NCBI GenBank assembly: GCA_002339015.1 | Contig: DDJC01000021.1 | Coordinates: 33,197 to 97,196, forward strand | Origin: Burkholderiales bacterium UBA1834 | GTDB lineage: Bacteria; Pseudomonadota; Gammaproteobacteria; Burkholderiales; Burkholderiaceae_C | Length of the DNA stretch: 64,000 bases | Direction of reading: 5' to 3' | Shown here: piece by piece, positions 34,106-43,796 of the stretch | Layout of the letters: each line of letters starts with the position of its first letter | Numbering within the stretch: position 1 is the first letter of the stretch | Position numbers and translations under genes: made by a program | The notes under the pieces: generated by a model | What the model saw: only the letters and a program-made list of their open reading frames with translations | What the model was told of the DNA's origin: nothing | Database searches by the model: none

Positions 34106-36954
34106 GAGGCAGCGGTGGGATCGGTGGCAGCGTGGGCGCCGGGATCATCGAGCGGGACATCGGCGGGCGCCTCCAGGGCCGGGGGCTGGCCCCGCGGAAT
34201 GCGCACCACGAAGCGCGCCCCGCCGCCTTCACGGTTCTGGCCCCGGATGGTGCCGCCGTGCGCCTCCACGATGGCGCGGCAGATGGCCAGGCCCAGGCCC
34301 ACGCCGGGGGTGGCGCTTTCTTTCTGACCACGCTCGAACTTGTTGAACAGCGCCTCTTCGCGCCCACTGGGCAGGCCGGGGCCATGGTCGTCCACCCACA
34401 CGGTGATGTGCTCGGCCTCCGTGCCGGCACCGATCTCGATGGCGGTGTGGGCGGGGGTGTACTTGGCCGCGTTCTCCAGCAGGTTGGCCAGCACGCGTTC
34501 GATCAGCACGGCGTCGATCTGCACGAAGGGCAGATCACCGGGCAGGCTCACCCGCACGGGGCGCTCACCGAGTGCGGGCCGCGCGGCCTTGATGGCACCG
34601 CCGACCACCTCCTCCAGCGGCTGCCACTGGCGGTCGAGCTGCACGGCACCGGCCTGCAGGCGGGCCATGTCCAGCAGGTTGGTGACCAGGGCGTTGATGC
34701 GCAGCGAGGCCTCGTGCAGGGCCATGGCCGTGCCGGCGGCAGGCTCGGGCAGTGGCGGGCGGGTGTTCAGCAGTGATTCGGCCAGGCCCTGCACCGACGC
34801 CAGCGGTGTGCGCAGATCGTGCGATACGGCGGCCAGCAGCGAGTTGCGCAGGCGCTCCGATTCCATCTGCACGGTGCTGGCGCGGGCCACTTCGATGTAG
34901 TGGATGCGTTCGAGCGAGATGGCCAGCAGCGAGGCGCAGGTGTCCAGCAGGCGGCGCTGCTCGGGCACGGCCAGGCGGCTGGGATCTTCTGGTTGCACGG
35001 CCAGCACGCCGCGCAGGCGCATGGGCGCGGCCAGCGGCAGGTAGAGCGTGGGGCTGGCGGTGAGGGTGTCGGTGCCATGGCCGGCGGCTTCGGCCTTGGC
35101 GTAGCTCCATTGGGCGATGGCGGGATCCAGCTCGGGCGCGGGGCTGGAAGCGATGGGCTCGCCCAGGCGTTCGCTGCCTGGGGCACCGAGCGTATCGTCA
35201 CCCGCGACCAGCAGGGCCGAGCGTGCGCCGAATTCGGCCTTCAGGAAGCGCGCGGCGATCTCGGCCACCTGCTCGGCCATCAGCGCGCCTGACAAGTCTC
35301 GCGACATCTCGTAGAGCGAGCGCATGCGGTCTTCGCGCCGCTGGGCCACCCTGGCCTGGTAGGTCAGGCCGGCGGTCATCTGGCCGATCAGCAGGCCCAC
35401 GATCAGCATCACGGCCAGGGTCAGCAGGTACTGGAAATCGCCCACCGCGAACGAAAAGCGCGGCTGCACGAAGAGGAAGTCGAAGGCCCCCACTGCCAGG
35501 CAGGACGCCAGCACCGCCGGCCCGCGCCCGTGGCGCACGGCCACCACCACCACCGTCAGCAAGAAGAGCATCACGATGTTGGCGGGTTCCAGCACGTCCA
35601 TCAGCAGCACGGTGGACAGCAGCGAGGTGAGCAGGCACAGGCCGGTGGCGATGGCGTAGCCGCGCCAGTTGATGGGCTCAGTGCCGTTGGTGGTGGCCGG
35701 TGCCGGAGTGCGCGTGGGCGCGGCCGACAGGGCGATGTCCAGCACGTCCAGGTCCGGGCCCAGGGCGCCAATGCGCTCGGCCAGAGGGCGGCGCCAGGGA
35801 CGCAGCAACCGTTCCCAGGGGCGTGCGCCCTGGCCATCGTGGCGGCCGGTGACCACGCGCAGCAGGTTGTGCTGGCGGGCATAGCGCACCAGGGCCTCGG
35901 CCTCGTCCTGGGCGGCCAGCGTGGCGGTGGTGGCGCCCAGATCCTGCGCAAGCTTGAGGCTGCGCAGCGCGCGCTGGCGGGCCGCGTCGGGCAGGCGCTG
36001 CAGGTCCGGGGTCTCCACATGCACGGCGTGCCAGGGCACGTCCAGGCGCGCGGCCAGGCGGGCGGTGGCGCGCACGGTCTTGTCGCCGTGTTCGCCGGGC
36101 CCCACGCAGGCCAGCAGCGATTCGCGCACGCCCCACACGGGCTGCACCGCGCTCTGCTTTCGGTACTGCAGCATATCGTCGTCGACGCGGTCGGCCGTGC
36201 GGCGCAGGGCCAGCTCGCGCAGCGCGATCAGGTTGCCCTTGCGGAAGAAGTTGCGCGCGGCGTGCTGGGCCTGCTGGGGCAGGTAGACCTTGCCTTCCTT
36301 CAGCCGCTGCAGCAGGTCGTCGGGCGAGACATCGACCAGCACCACCTCGTCGGCCTCGTCGAAGACCTTGTCGGGCACGGTCTCCCACACGCGGATGCCG
36401 GTGATGCCGCCCACCACGTCGTTCAGGCTATCGAGGTGCTGCACGTTCATCGTGGTCCACACATCGATGCCGGCGTCCAGCAGTTCCTCCACGTCCTGCC
36501 AGCGCTTGGGGTGACGCGAGCCGGGCACGTTGGAATGCGCCAGCTCGTCGATCAGGATCAGCGCAGGGCGGCGCGCCAGGGCTGCATCCAGGTCGAACTC
36601 CGGCAGGGTGCGGTCGCGATAGGACACCTGGCGCAGCGGCAGGATCGGCAGGCGCGAGGCCGCGGAACTGTCTGTCAAGGCCGGCCCGATGTCCTGGCGA
36701 TGCCCGTTCGATGGCGCATCGACGTCCTCCAGCAGGGCCTGGGTTTCCGTGCGGCCGTGCGTCTCGACCACGCCGACGACGACGTCGATGCCCTGCGCCA
36801 GGGCCGCGCGTGCGGCCGACAGCATCGCGTAGGTCTTGCCGACGCCGGCGTTGGCGCCGAAGAAGATCTTCAGGCGGCCGCGCCGGGCATCGGCTTCGTC
36901 CTGCTGCACCTGGGCGAGCAGGGCGTCGGGATCGGGTCGTTGTAGGTCGTTCAC
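34102..36954 (-). CDS. kdpD: KdpD sensor histidine kinase
   Basis: 950 residues starting with GTG 36954. The N-terminal KdpD domain has Walker A GANAGVGKT (33-41) and is followed by a USP-like domain (~250-370). Four membrane helices lie around 400-500 (GYAIATGLCLLTSLLSTVLL, IVMLFLLTVVVVAV and following), then a GAF-like region, HisKA with His712 (SHDLRTPLA) and the ATPase domain ending with DDHGPGL and GVGLGLAICRAIVEAHGG. It senses potassium limitation and phosphorylates KdpE. The GTG overlaps the corA stop as GTGA, so it is translated right after CorA. Confidence 0.97.
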
Positions 36955-37919
36955 AGCCAGCCGGCGCGGCGAAAGCGCCAATACAGCACGCCGCAGGTGG
37001 TGCCGATCAGGCCCAGCGCGGCCAGGTAGCCCCAGCGCCAGTGCAGCTCGGGCATGTGGTCGAAGTTCATGCCCCAGATGCCGGCGAAGGCGGTGGCGGC
37101 ACCAAAGATGCCGGCCCAGGCGGCCAGGCGTTTGGTGACTTCGGATTCCTCGATGGTGACCATGGACAGGTTCACCTGGATGGCCGTGCCGATGGATTCG
37201 CGCAGCGACTCGAGTGTGCGCTGGATGCGCGTGAGGTGGTCGTTGACGTCGCGGAAGTAGGCGCGCGAATGATTGCACACGCCCGGCGCGCGCTCGCTGG
37301 AGAGCTTGGCAACGGCCTCCAGCAGTGGCGAGACAGCATGCCGCACGGTGGTGATGCGTTGCTTGAGCGCATACAGGCGTTCGATGTTGGTGCGGCCCAG
37401 GCCGGGGGCGAAGATCTGCGATTCGATGGCGTCGAGTTCGACGTCGAAGGATTCGATGATGGGAAAGTAGCGGTCGACCACGGCGTCCATCACGGCGTAC
37501 AGCACGAAGCCCGGCCCCTGGCGCAGCAGATGCGGCTCGCGCTCGGCACGCTCACGCACCCCCAGCAGGCCCTGCTGGCTGCCGGAACGCACCGACAGCA
37601 CGAAGCCCGGGCCGGCGAAAACGCTGACCTGGCCGACGCGCAACTCGTCGGTGGCGTCCAGCTCGATGGTGTTGATCACTGCGAACAGGCAATCGCCGTA
37701 CTCCTCGACCTTGGGTTGCTGCTGGCCATGGCGCGCGTCTTCCACGGCCAGTTCATGCAGGTTGAAGATCTGCTGCATGCGGGCCAGTTCGGCCTCGTCG
37801 GGGTCACGCAGGGCCACCCACACGAAGCTGTCGGGCTGGCCCAAGTGGGCCGGCAACTCATCCAGGCTGAAGTCCGACAGACGCTGGCCTTGCCGGTAGG
37901 CCACACAGTTGATCAGCAT
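36951..37919 (-). CDS. corA: CorA-family magnesium/cobalt channel within the kdp operon
   Basis: 322 residues. The N-terminal cytoplasmic funnel is followed by two C-terminal membrane helices, the first ending in the signature GMNF (IFGAATAFAGIWGMNFDHMPE), the second YLAALGLIGTTCGVLYWRF. CorA pentamers conduct Mg2+. It lies 45 bases after kdpC and shares GTGA with kdpD, so it is inserted between the transport and sensor genes and coupled to the sensor. Kdp systems elsewhere do not usually include it. Linking Mg2+ or membrane-potential balance to K+ stress is inference. Confidence 0.95.
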   Translation of the reverse strand: MLINCVAYRQGQRLSDFSLDELPAHLGQPDSFVWVALRDPDEAELARMQQIFNLHELAVEDARHGQQQPKVEEYGDCLFAVINTIELDATDELRVGQVSVFAGPGFVLSVRSGSQQGLLGVRERAEREPHLLRQGPGFVLYAVMDAVVDRYFPIIESFDVELDAIESQIFAPGLGRTNIERLYALKQRITTVRHAVSPLLEAVAKLSSERAPGVCNHSRAYFRDVNDHLTRIQRTLESLRESIGTAIQVNLSMVTIEESEVTKRLAAWAGIFGAATAFAGIWGMNFDHMPELHWRWGYLAALGLIGTTCGVLYWRFRRAGWL

Positions 37920-37964
37920 CGGTGATGAGGGGCTGTCATGTTGAGTCCATGATAGCGCTCGGGC

Positions 37965-38603
37965 TCATGGCGTGCGGGTGCCCAAGGCGCTGTCGAGCGC
38001 CAGGTTCAGGGCCAGCACGTTCACGCGGGCATCGCCCAGCACACCCAGCTGGGGCCGCTCGGTGTGGCGCTCGATGAACTGCATGACCTGATCGACCGGC
38101 AGCTGGCGCACGCGGGCCACGCGCCCGGCCTGGTAGCGGGCCGCCTCGGGACTGATGTGGGGGTCCAGCCCGCTGGCCGAGGCGGTGACCAGGTCCTGCG
38201 GCACGGGCGCGGTGTTGCCAGGGTCGGCCGCTCGCAGGGCGGCCACGCGGGCCTTGACCGCATCGACCAGCGCGGGGTTGAGCGGCCCCTGGTTGGAGCC
38301 ACCCGACAGGGCGGCGTTGTAGGGCATGGTGCCGGTGGCGGAGGGGCGGCCCCAGAAGTGGCCGGGATCGGTGAAGTTCTGCCCGATCAGGCGGGCGCCG
38401 ATGGGCTGCCCCTGCTGGTTGCGCAGCAGGCTGCCTTCGGCTTGTGCAGGGAACACGGCCTTGGCGATGGCCGCGGTCAGCAGCGGGTAGGCCAGGCCTG
38501 TCAGCAGCGACAGCAGCAGGAAGAGCACCAGGGCCGGGCGCAGCAGGCTGCCCTTGTCGGTCGGCGCCTGGAGGGTCGGGGTGGGTGTGGTGGTGGTGTT
38601 CAT
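37965..38603 (-). CDS. kdpC: Potassium-transporting ATPase subunit KdpC
   Basis: 212 residues from ATG 38603, with GGGAAA upstream; an in-frame TTG at 38639 would touch the kdpB stop but lacks support. One N-terminal membrane helix (ALVLFLLLSLLTGLAYPLL), then the periplasmic domain with GSLL, GQNFTDPGHFWGRPSAT, the SGSNxGP-like LSGGSNQGPLNP, SASGLDPHIS and the C-terminal VNVLALNLAL. KdpC stabilises the KdpFABC complex and promotes ATP binding. Confidence 0.97.
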   Translation of the reverse strand: MNTTTTPTPTLQAPTDKGSLLRPALVLFLLLSLLTGLAYPLLTAAIAKAVFPAQAEGSLLRNQQGQPIGARLIGQNFTDPGHFWGRPSATGTMPYNAALSGGSNQGPLNPALVDAVKARVAALRAADPGNTAPVPQDLVTASASGLDPHISPEAARYQAGRVARVRQLPVDQVMQFIERHTERPQLGVLGDARVNVLALNLALDSALGTRTP

Positions 38604-38635
38604 GATGAGTTTCCCGAAAAGGGGCCGATAGGCAT

Positions 38636-40717
38636 TCAAACCAGGCCCAGCCCGGAGAGCGCCCGATCGATCACCTTGATGCCGATGAAGGGCACGATGA
38701 CGCCGCCCAGGCCGTAGACCAGCAGGTTGCGCCGCAGCAGCACGGCCGCGCCCAGCGGCAGGTACTTCACGCCGCGCAGGGCCAGCGGGATCAGGAAGAC
38801 GATGATCAGCGCATTGAAGATCACTGCCGACAGGATGGCCGACGAGGGGCTGGCCAAGTGCATCACGTTCAGGGCGCCCAGCGCCGGGTAGGTGCTCACG
38901 AAGGCCGCGGGGATGATGGCGAAGTACTTGGCGATGTCGTTGGCGATGCTGAAGGTGGTCAGCGCGCCGCGCGTCATCAGCATCTGCTTGCCTGTCTCGA
39001 CGATCTCGATCAGCTTGGTCGGGTTGCTGTCCAGATCGACCATGTTGCCGGCCTCCTTGGCGGCCTGCGTGCCCGAGTTCATCGCCACGGCCACATCGGC
39101 CTGGGCCAGCGCGGGCGCGTCGTTGGTGCCGTCGCCCGTCATGGCCACCAGGCGGCCCTCGGCCTGGTGGCTGCGGATCAGCCTGAGCTTGTCTTCCGGC
39201 GTGGCCTCGGCCAGGAAGTCGTCCACGCCGGCTTCTGCGGCGATGGCGGCGGCCGTGAGCCGGTTGTCGCCCGTCACCATCACCGTCTTGATGCCCATGC
39301 GGCGCAGTTCGGCGAAGCGCTCCTTGATGCCGCCCTTGACGATGTCCTTGAGCTCGATGGCGCCCAGCACGCGCGTGCCATGGGCCACCACCAGGGGCGT
39401 GCCGCCGCGGCGTGAGATCTCGTCAACGGCCTGGGACACCTGGGCCGGGTAGTGGCCGCCCAGTGATTCCACATGCTTGCGGATCGCGTCGGCCGCGCCC
39501 TTGCGGATGGCGATGGGCTGGCCGCCTTCGCCCGGCAGGTCCACGCCGCTCATGCGCGTCTGTGCGGAGAAGTGCACGAAGCTGGCGCCCAGCGCGGTGA
39601 TGTCGCGCTCGCGCAGCTGGAACTGCTGCTTGGCGAGCACGACGATGCTGCGCCCTTCGGGCGTCTCGTCGGCCAGTGAAGCCAGCTGCGCGCCATCGGC
39701 CAGCTCCTGCGGCGTCACGCCCGGCGCGGGCACGAACGCGGCGGCCTGACGGTTGCCCAGGGTGATGGTGCCGGTCTTGTCCAGCAGCAGCACGTCCACG
39801 TCGCCAGCGGCTTCCACCGCGCGGCCCGAGGTGGCAATCACGTTGGCCTGCATCATGCGGCTCATGCCGGCCACGCCCACGGCCGACAGCAGCCCGGCGA
39901 TGGTGGTGGGGATCAGGCACACCAGCAGGGCCACCAGCACGGTGATGGGCACGGGCGAGCCCGAACCAGACGCCTGCACGCCGAAGATCGAAAAGGGCAG
40001 CAGCGTGACGGTCACCACCAGGAACACGATGGTCAGCGCCACCAGCAGAATGGTCAGCGCGATCTCGTTGGGTGTCTTGTGGCGCTTGGCGTTCTCCACC
40101 ATCGCGATCATGCGGTCCACGAAGGTCTCGCCCGGGTTCACGGAGACGCGTACCACGATCCAGTCGGACAGCACGCGGGTGCCACCCGTCACGGCCGAGA
40201 AATCACCGCCGGATTCGCGGATCACGGGGGCCGATTCGCCGGTGATGGCGCTTTCGTCCACCGAGGCCACGCCTTCGATCACCTCGCCGTCGGCCGGCAC
40301 GGTGTCGCCGGCCTGGATCAGCACGACATCGCCCTTGCGAAGCTGATCGGCTTCGATGGGGTGGAACTGTGAGCCGAAGCGAGGTTCATGCAGCTTCTTG
40401 GCCCAGGTCTGCTTCTTGAGGCCGCGCAGCGAGGCCGCCTGGGCCTTGCTGCGGCCCTCGGCCAGCGCCTCGGCGAAGTTGGCGAACAGCAGGGTGAACC
40501 ACAGCCACAGCGCGATGGCCAGGATGAAGCCGGCTGGCGCCTCGCCCTGGCCGCCCAGGGCCTGCAGCCACAGGCCGGTGGTGACGATCGCGCCCACGTA
40601 GACGACGAACATCACGGGGTTGCGCCACTGGACCTGCGGGGCCAGCTTGCGGAAGGCATCGGCCACGGCGGGCTTGAGCAGCGCAGGGTCGAACAAGGTG
40701 AAAGCTTTGCGGGTCAT
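38636..40717 (-). CDS. kdpB: Potassium-transporting P-type ATPase subunit KdpB
   Basis: 693 residues from ATG 40717. The P-type ATPase hallmarks are DKTGT with phosphorylated Asp313, TGES at 159-162 in the actuator domain, MVTGDN and the hinge MTGDGTNDAPALAQADVAVAM. Seven membrane helices fit the KdpB subfamily. It hydrolyses ATP to drive K+ moved through KdpA. It begins 19 bases after the kdpA stop and runs to a TGA at 38636. Confidence 0.98.
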   Translation of the reverse strand: MTRKAFTLFDPALLKPAVADAFRKLAPQVQWRNPVMFVVYVGAIVTTGLWLQALGGQGEAPAGFILAIALWLWFTLLFANFAEALAEGRSKAQAASLRGLKKQTWAKKLHEPRFGSQFHPIEADQLRKGDVVLIQAGDTVPADGEVIEGVASVDESAITGESAPVIRESGGDFSAVTGGTRVLSDWIVVRVSVNPGETFVDRMIAMVENAKRHKTPNEIALTILLVALTIVFLVVTVTLLPFSIFGVQASGSGSPVPITVLVALLVCLIPTTIAGLLSAVGVAGMSRMMQANVIATSGRAVEAAGDVDVLLLDKTGTITLGNRQAAAFVPAPGVTPQELADGAQLASLADETPEGRSIVVLAKQQFQLRERDITALGASFVHFSAQTRMSGVDLPGEGGQPIAIRKGAADAIRKHVESLGGHYPAQVSQAVDEISRRGGTPLVVAHGTRVLGAIELKDIVKGGIKERFAELRRMGIKTVMVTGDNRLTAAAIAAEAGVDDFLAEATPEDKLRLIRSHQAEGRLVAMTGDGTNDAPALAQADVAVAMNSGTQAAKEAGNMVDLDSNPTKLIEIVETGKQMLMTRGALTTFSIANDIAKYFAIIPAAFVSTYPALGALNVMHLASPSSAILSAVIFNALIIVFLIPLALRGVKYLPLGAAVLLRRNLLVYGLGGVIVPFIGIKVIDRALSGLGLV

Positions 40718-40736
40718 GTTGGTTGGTCCCGAAGGT

Positions 40737-42509
40737 TCAGGGATGCAGCACGAGGTGCTCGACAACGGGGCCCAGGGCCAGCGCGGGCACGTAGTTCAGC
40801 AGGCCCACGAGCAGCACCACACCGATCAGCAGCACCACGAAGAGCGGGCCATGCGTGGGCAGGGTGCCGGCCGTGACGGCCAGACGCTTCTTGGCCGCCA
40901 GGCTGCCGGCAATGGCCAGCACGGGCACGATCACACCGAAGCGACCCAGCCACATGGCGATGCCCAGCAGCGTGTTGTAGAAGGGGGTGTTGGCCGACAG
41001 GCCCGCGAAGGCGCTGCCGTTGTTGTTGGCGGCCGAGCTGAAGGCGTAGAGGATCTCGGAAAAGCCGTGCGCCCCGGGGTTGGCCACACCGGCCTGACCG
41101 TCGGGTGACAGCACCGCCACCGCGGTTCCCGCCAGCACCAGGACGGGGGTGACCAGGATGGCCACCGCCACCATCTTCATCTCGAAGGTCTCGATCTTCT
41201 TGCCCAGGTACTCTGGCGTGCGGCCGATCATCAGCCCGGCGATGAACACGGCCAGGATGGCGAACACCAGCATGCCGTACAGGCCCGAGCCCACGCCGCC
41301 GAAGACGACCTCGCCCAGCTGCATGAGGATCAGGGGCACGCCGCCGGCCAGCGGCATCAGCGAGTCGTGCATGGTGTTGACCGCGCCGCAGGAGGCCGCC
41401 GTGGTGATGGCGGCGAACAGCGCCGAGGCTTCCCGCCCGAAGCGCGTTTCCTTGCCTTCCAGGTTGCCGCCGCTCACGTCCACGCCCAAGGCGGCCAGCA
41501 GCGGGTTGCCCTGCGATTCATGGTGCGTGAGCACGACCACGGCCACCACGAAGATGGCCGTCATGGCGGCGAGCACCGCCCAGCCCTGGCGGACATCACC
41601 CACCATGCGGCCGAACACCAGGCACAGCGCCGCCGGGATCGCAAAGATCGCCAGCATCTGCACGAAGTTGCTCAGCGGTGTGGGGTTCTCGAAGGGGTGG
41701 GCCGAGTTGGCGTTGAAGAAGCCGCCGCCGTTGGTGCCCAGCATCTTGATGGACAGTTGCGAGGCCACGGGGCCCATCGCCAGGCTCTGGGTCGTGGTGG
41801 TCTTGTCTTCCATCACCGGCTGGCCCTGGGCGTCCTTCACGGGCTGCCCGTCAGCGTCCAGCCTGGCGGTCTGGTAGGTGGTGGCTTCCAGCGTGCTCAC
41901 CTCCTGGTAGGGTGAGAAGTTCTGCAGCGTGCCCTGGCTCACGAAGAACACGGCCAGCACCAGCGAGATCGGCAGCAGGATCCACAGCACCACGCGGGTC
42001 AGGTCGGCCCAGGCATTGCCCAGGTTGCCGGCACCATGCTGCGCGAAGCCACGGATCAGCGCGATCACCACCACGATGCCCGTGGCCGCCGACAGAAAGT
42101 TCTGAACGGCCAGGCCCAGCATCTGGGTGAGGTAGCTCATCGTGGCTTCGCCGGCATAGCCCTGCCAGTTGGTGTTGGTCACGAAGCTGATGGCGGTGTT
42201 GAAGGCCGAATCGGGGCTGACGGCGCCGAAGCCCTGGGGATTGAAGGGCAGCCAGCCTTGCAGGCGCTGCAGGGCGTACACGGCGACCATGCCGAGCACG
42301 TTGAACAGCAGCACGGCCAGGGCGTAGCGTTGCCATCCCATGCCGTGCTCGGGGCTCACCCCAGCGAGCTTGAAGAGGGGCGCTTCGAAGACGGCGGCCC
42401 ATCGGGCACGCCCCTGCATCACCGAGGTGATGAGGCCGGCCAGTGGCCAGGCCACCGCCAGCAGGGTGGCGAGAAAGGCTGCCAGCAGCAGCCAGGCTTG
42501 TGAGCTCAC
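40737..42509 (-). CDS. kdpA: Potassium-transporting ATPase subunit KdpA
   Basis: 590 residues from GTG 42509. Ten membrane helices with repeated pore loops related to K+ channels (SFVTNTNWQGYAGE, GTNGGGFFNANSAHPFENPTP, TTAASCGAVNTMHDSL, SAANNNGSAFAG). It provides the selective K+ path of the Kdp pump in the inner membrane. The start codon shares GTGA with the kdpF stop. Confidence 0.98.
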   Translation of the reverse strand: MSSQAWLLLAAFLATLLAVAWPLAGLITSVMQGRARWAAVFEAPLFKLAGVSPEHGMGWQRYALAVLLFNVLGMVAVYALQRLQGWLPFNPQGFGAVSPDSAFNTAISFVTNTNWQGYAGEATMSYLTQMLGLAVQNFLSAATGIVVVIALIRGFAQHGAGNLGNAWADLTRVVLWILLPISLVLAVFFVSQGTLQNFSPYQEVSTLEATTYQTARLDADGQPVKDAQGQPVMEDKTTTTQSLAMGPVASQLSIKMLGTNGGGFFNANSAHPFENPTPLSNFVQMLAIFAIPAALCLVFGRMVGDVRQGWAVLAAMTAIFVVAVVVLTHHESQGNPLLAALGVDVSGGNLEGKETRFGREASALFAAITTAASCGAVNTMHDSLMPLAGGVPLILMQLGEVVFGGVGSGLYGMLVFAILAVFIAGLMIGRTPEYLGKKIETFEMKMVAVAILVTPVLVLAGTAVAVLSPDGQAGVANPGAHGFSEILYAFSSAANNNGSAFAGLSANTPFYNTLLGIAMWLGRFGVIVPVLAIAGSLAAKKRLAVTAGTLPTHGPLFVVLLIGVVLLVGLLNYVPALALGPVVEHLVLHP

Positions 42510-42598
42510 GTGAAGTCCTCCGGGTTCAGCAGGGCCGCCACCAGGTAGACCAGCAGGGCCAGCGCCACCATGGCGCACAGGGCGTAGAGCGCGCTCAT
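42506..42598 (-). CDS. kdpF: KdpF small membrane subunit
   Basis: 30 residues: one membrane helix (MVALALLVYLVAALLNPE) ending LNPEDFT, the usual KdpF shape. It stabilises KdpFABC lipid contacts. It is linked by four-base overlaps to both neighbours: its ATG shares ATGA with the upstream micro-ORF, and its TGA shares GTGA with kdpA. Confidence 0.88.
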   Translation of the reverse strand: MSALYALCAMVALALLVYLVAALLNPEDFT

Positions 42599-42699
42599 GA
42601 GCGGCCTCCCCGGGGTGTCATCAGACGGGCGCAGCCAGCGGCCATCCCCCAGATGGCGGCGGCCAGGGCGGCCGCCAGCACGGTGTAAACGATGTCCAT
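42595..42699 (-). CDS. 34-residue membrane micro-protein upstream of kdpF
   Basis: ATG 42699, preceded by AGAAGGAT eight bases away, opens a 34-codon frame: MDIVYTVLAAALAAAIW, GMAAGCARLM, then TPRGGRS. It predicts one membrane helix with a basic tail and ends in TGA sharing ATGA with the kdpF start. I recall similar tiny proteins at the head of kdp operons in other proteobacteria, without a name. It may be an extra subunit or a leader that couples translation to kdpF. Confidence 0.62.
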   Translation of the reverse strand: MDIVYTVLAAALAAAIWGMAAGCARLMTPRGGRS

Positions 42700-42784
42700 G
42701 TCGGGATCCTTCTTGATCTTGTGATCGACTTGGAGATCGTAGGAATCGGCCCCTCAAAACATCGGCAAGTTTCTGGAAGGCGGT

Positions 42785-42823
42785 ATCAAGATTCCATCAA
42801 GATGGCCTTGATGCGGTCTTGAC
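42785..42823 (-). promoter_or_regulatory. Repeated ATCAAG/CTTGAT array upstream of the kdp operon
   Basis: ATCAAGAT occurs at 42785-42792 and 42796-42803, and its complement core CTTGA at 42807 and 42818; each pair is 11 bases apart. Two direct repeats at one-turn spacing, facing two inverted copies, is the pattern used by OmpR-family regulators such as KdpE. The array lies about 85-125 bases before the micro-ORF start. KdpE binding is inference. Confidence 0.45.
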
Positions 42824-42917
42824 GGGAGCAGCCTCAATCTGTGCCTAAACTTGAGGGGCGTCTGCCTAGAGTGATGTGGTCGCTACCGATGGCATGCCTG
42901 TGTCGCATGCCTTGACC

Positions 42918-43739
42918 ATGAGACCGATCGCCCTTTTCCAGCACGATCCCAACCAGCGCGCCGGCTACCTGCAGGCCTTCCTGAACGCCTGGCACGTGCC
43001 CACCGTGCACATCCATCCGGAGGCCGGCGATGCCGTGCCACGGCAGGCGCGTGATTTCAGCGGCCTGGTGCTGCTGCGCAGCAACCGCAGCGTGAACGAC
43101 CCGCTGCCCTGGATCGCACAGGAGAAGGCCTTGCTCAAGCAGGCCTTGGCGATGGACATCCCCGTGCTGGGACACTGTTTCGGCGGGCAGTTGCTGGCCC
43201 GGGGCCTGGGTGCAGAGGTCATGCGCAACCCCGTGCCCTGCATCGGCTGGGAAACGCTGCATGTGACCCCGCCTGCCCGCGCGCTGTTCGGTGGCGCGGC
43301 CGAGGTGGTCACCTTCAACTGGCACTACGAGACTTTCGCCCAGCCCAAGGGGGCCACCCGTGCCCTGTTCGGCACGCATTGCCGCAACAAGGGGTTCACG
43401 CTGGGGCCGCACATCGGCCTGCAATGCCACCTGGAGGTCACCGAGGAGATCGTGCGGGATTGGTGCCGGGCCGGCGCGCTTGAACTGCTGCGGCCCTGTG
43501 GCCCCTCCGTGCAACCCGTCGAGACGGTGCTGGCCAGCCTGCAGCACCAGCTTCCCCGCACGCGTGAAGCCGCCCGCTGGCTCTACGCTGGCTGGCTGGC
43601 GCAGGTGCTGCGCCGGCAACCACATGCACCGCTGAGTCGGCCGATGGCGATGGCTTCGCAGCCGGCTGGCGCCCTGGCGGCCCAGCCAGCGAGCCCATGG
43701 GCGAGCGCATCGCCTGACAGCCGAATCGGCATTGTCTGA
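42918..43739 (+). CDS. Class I glutamine amidotransferase-like protein
   Basis: 273 residues from ATG 42918. The GATase1 fold has the nucleophile Cys87 in LGHCFGGQLLA, and His171 and Glu173 in QCHLEVTEE complete the triad. Stand-alone members include GuaA-like amidases, gamma-glutamyl hydrolases and glutamyl-polyamine enzymes; the partner or substrate is not identified. The Ala/Pro-rich last ~35 residues look unstructured. It is divergent from the kdp operon. Confidence 0.88.
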   Translation: MRPIALFQHDPNQRAGYLQAFLNAWHVPTVHIHPEAGDAVPRQARDFSGLVLLRSNRSVNDPLPWIAQEKALLKQALAMDIPVLGHCFGGQLLARGLGAEVMRNPVPCIGWETLHVTPPARALFGGAAEVVTFNWHYETFAQPKGATRALFGTHCRNKGFTLGPHIGLQCHLEVTEEIVRDWCRAGALELLRPCGPSVQPVETVLASLQHQLPRTREAARWLYAGWLAQVLRRQPHAPLSRPMAMASQPAGALAAQPASPWASASPDSRIGIV

Positions 43740-43796
43740 CACGTGAAGAGGGCTTGGCGCGTCACACTGCGGTGATTCCAATCACCGGGATGCTCC

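Noticed and set aside
36955..37278. Extension of KdpD upstream into corA
   Set aside because: The extra residues have no KdpD homology and lie wholly inside corA. GTG 36954 gives a normal N-terminus just ahead of the KdpD Walker motif.
38604..38639. TTG 38639 as the kdpC start overlapping kdpB
   Set aside because: ATG 38603 has a good ribosome site and gives the standard N-terminus before the membrane helix.
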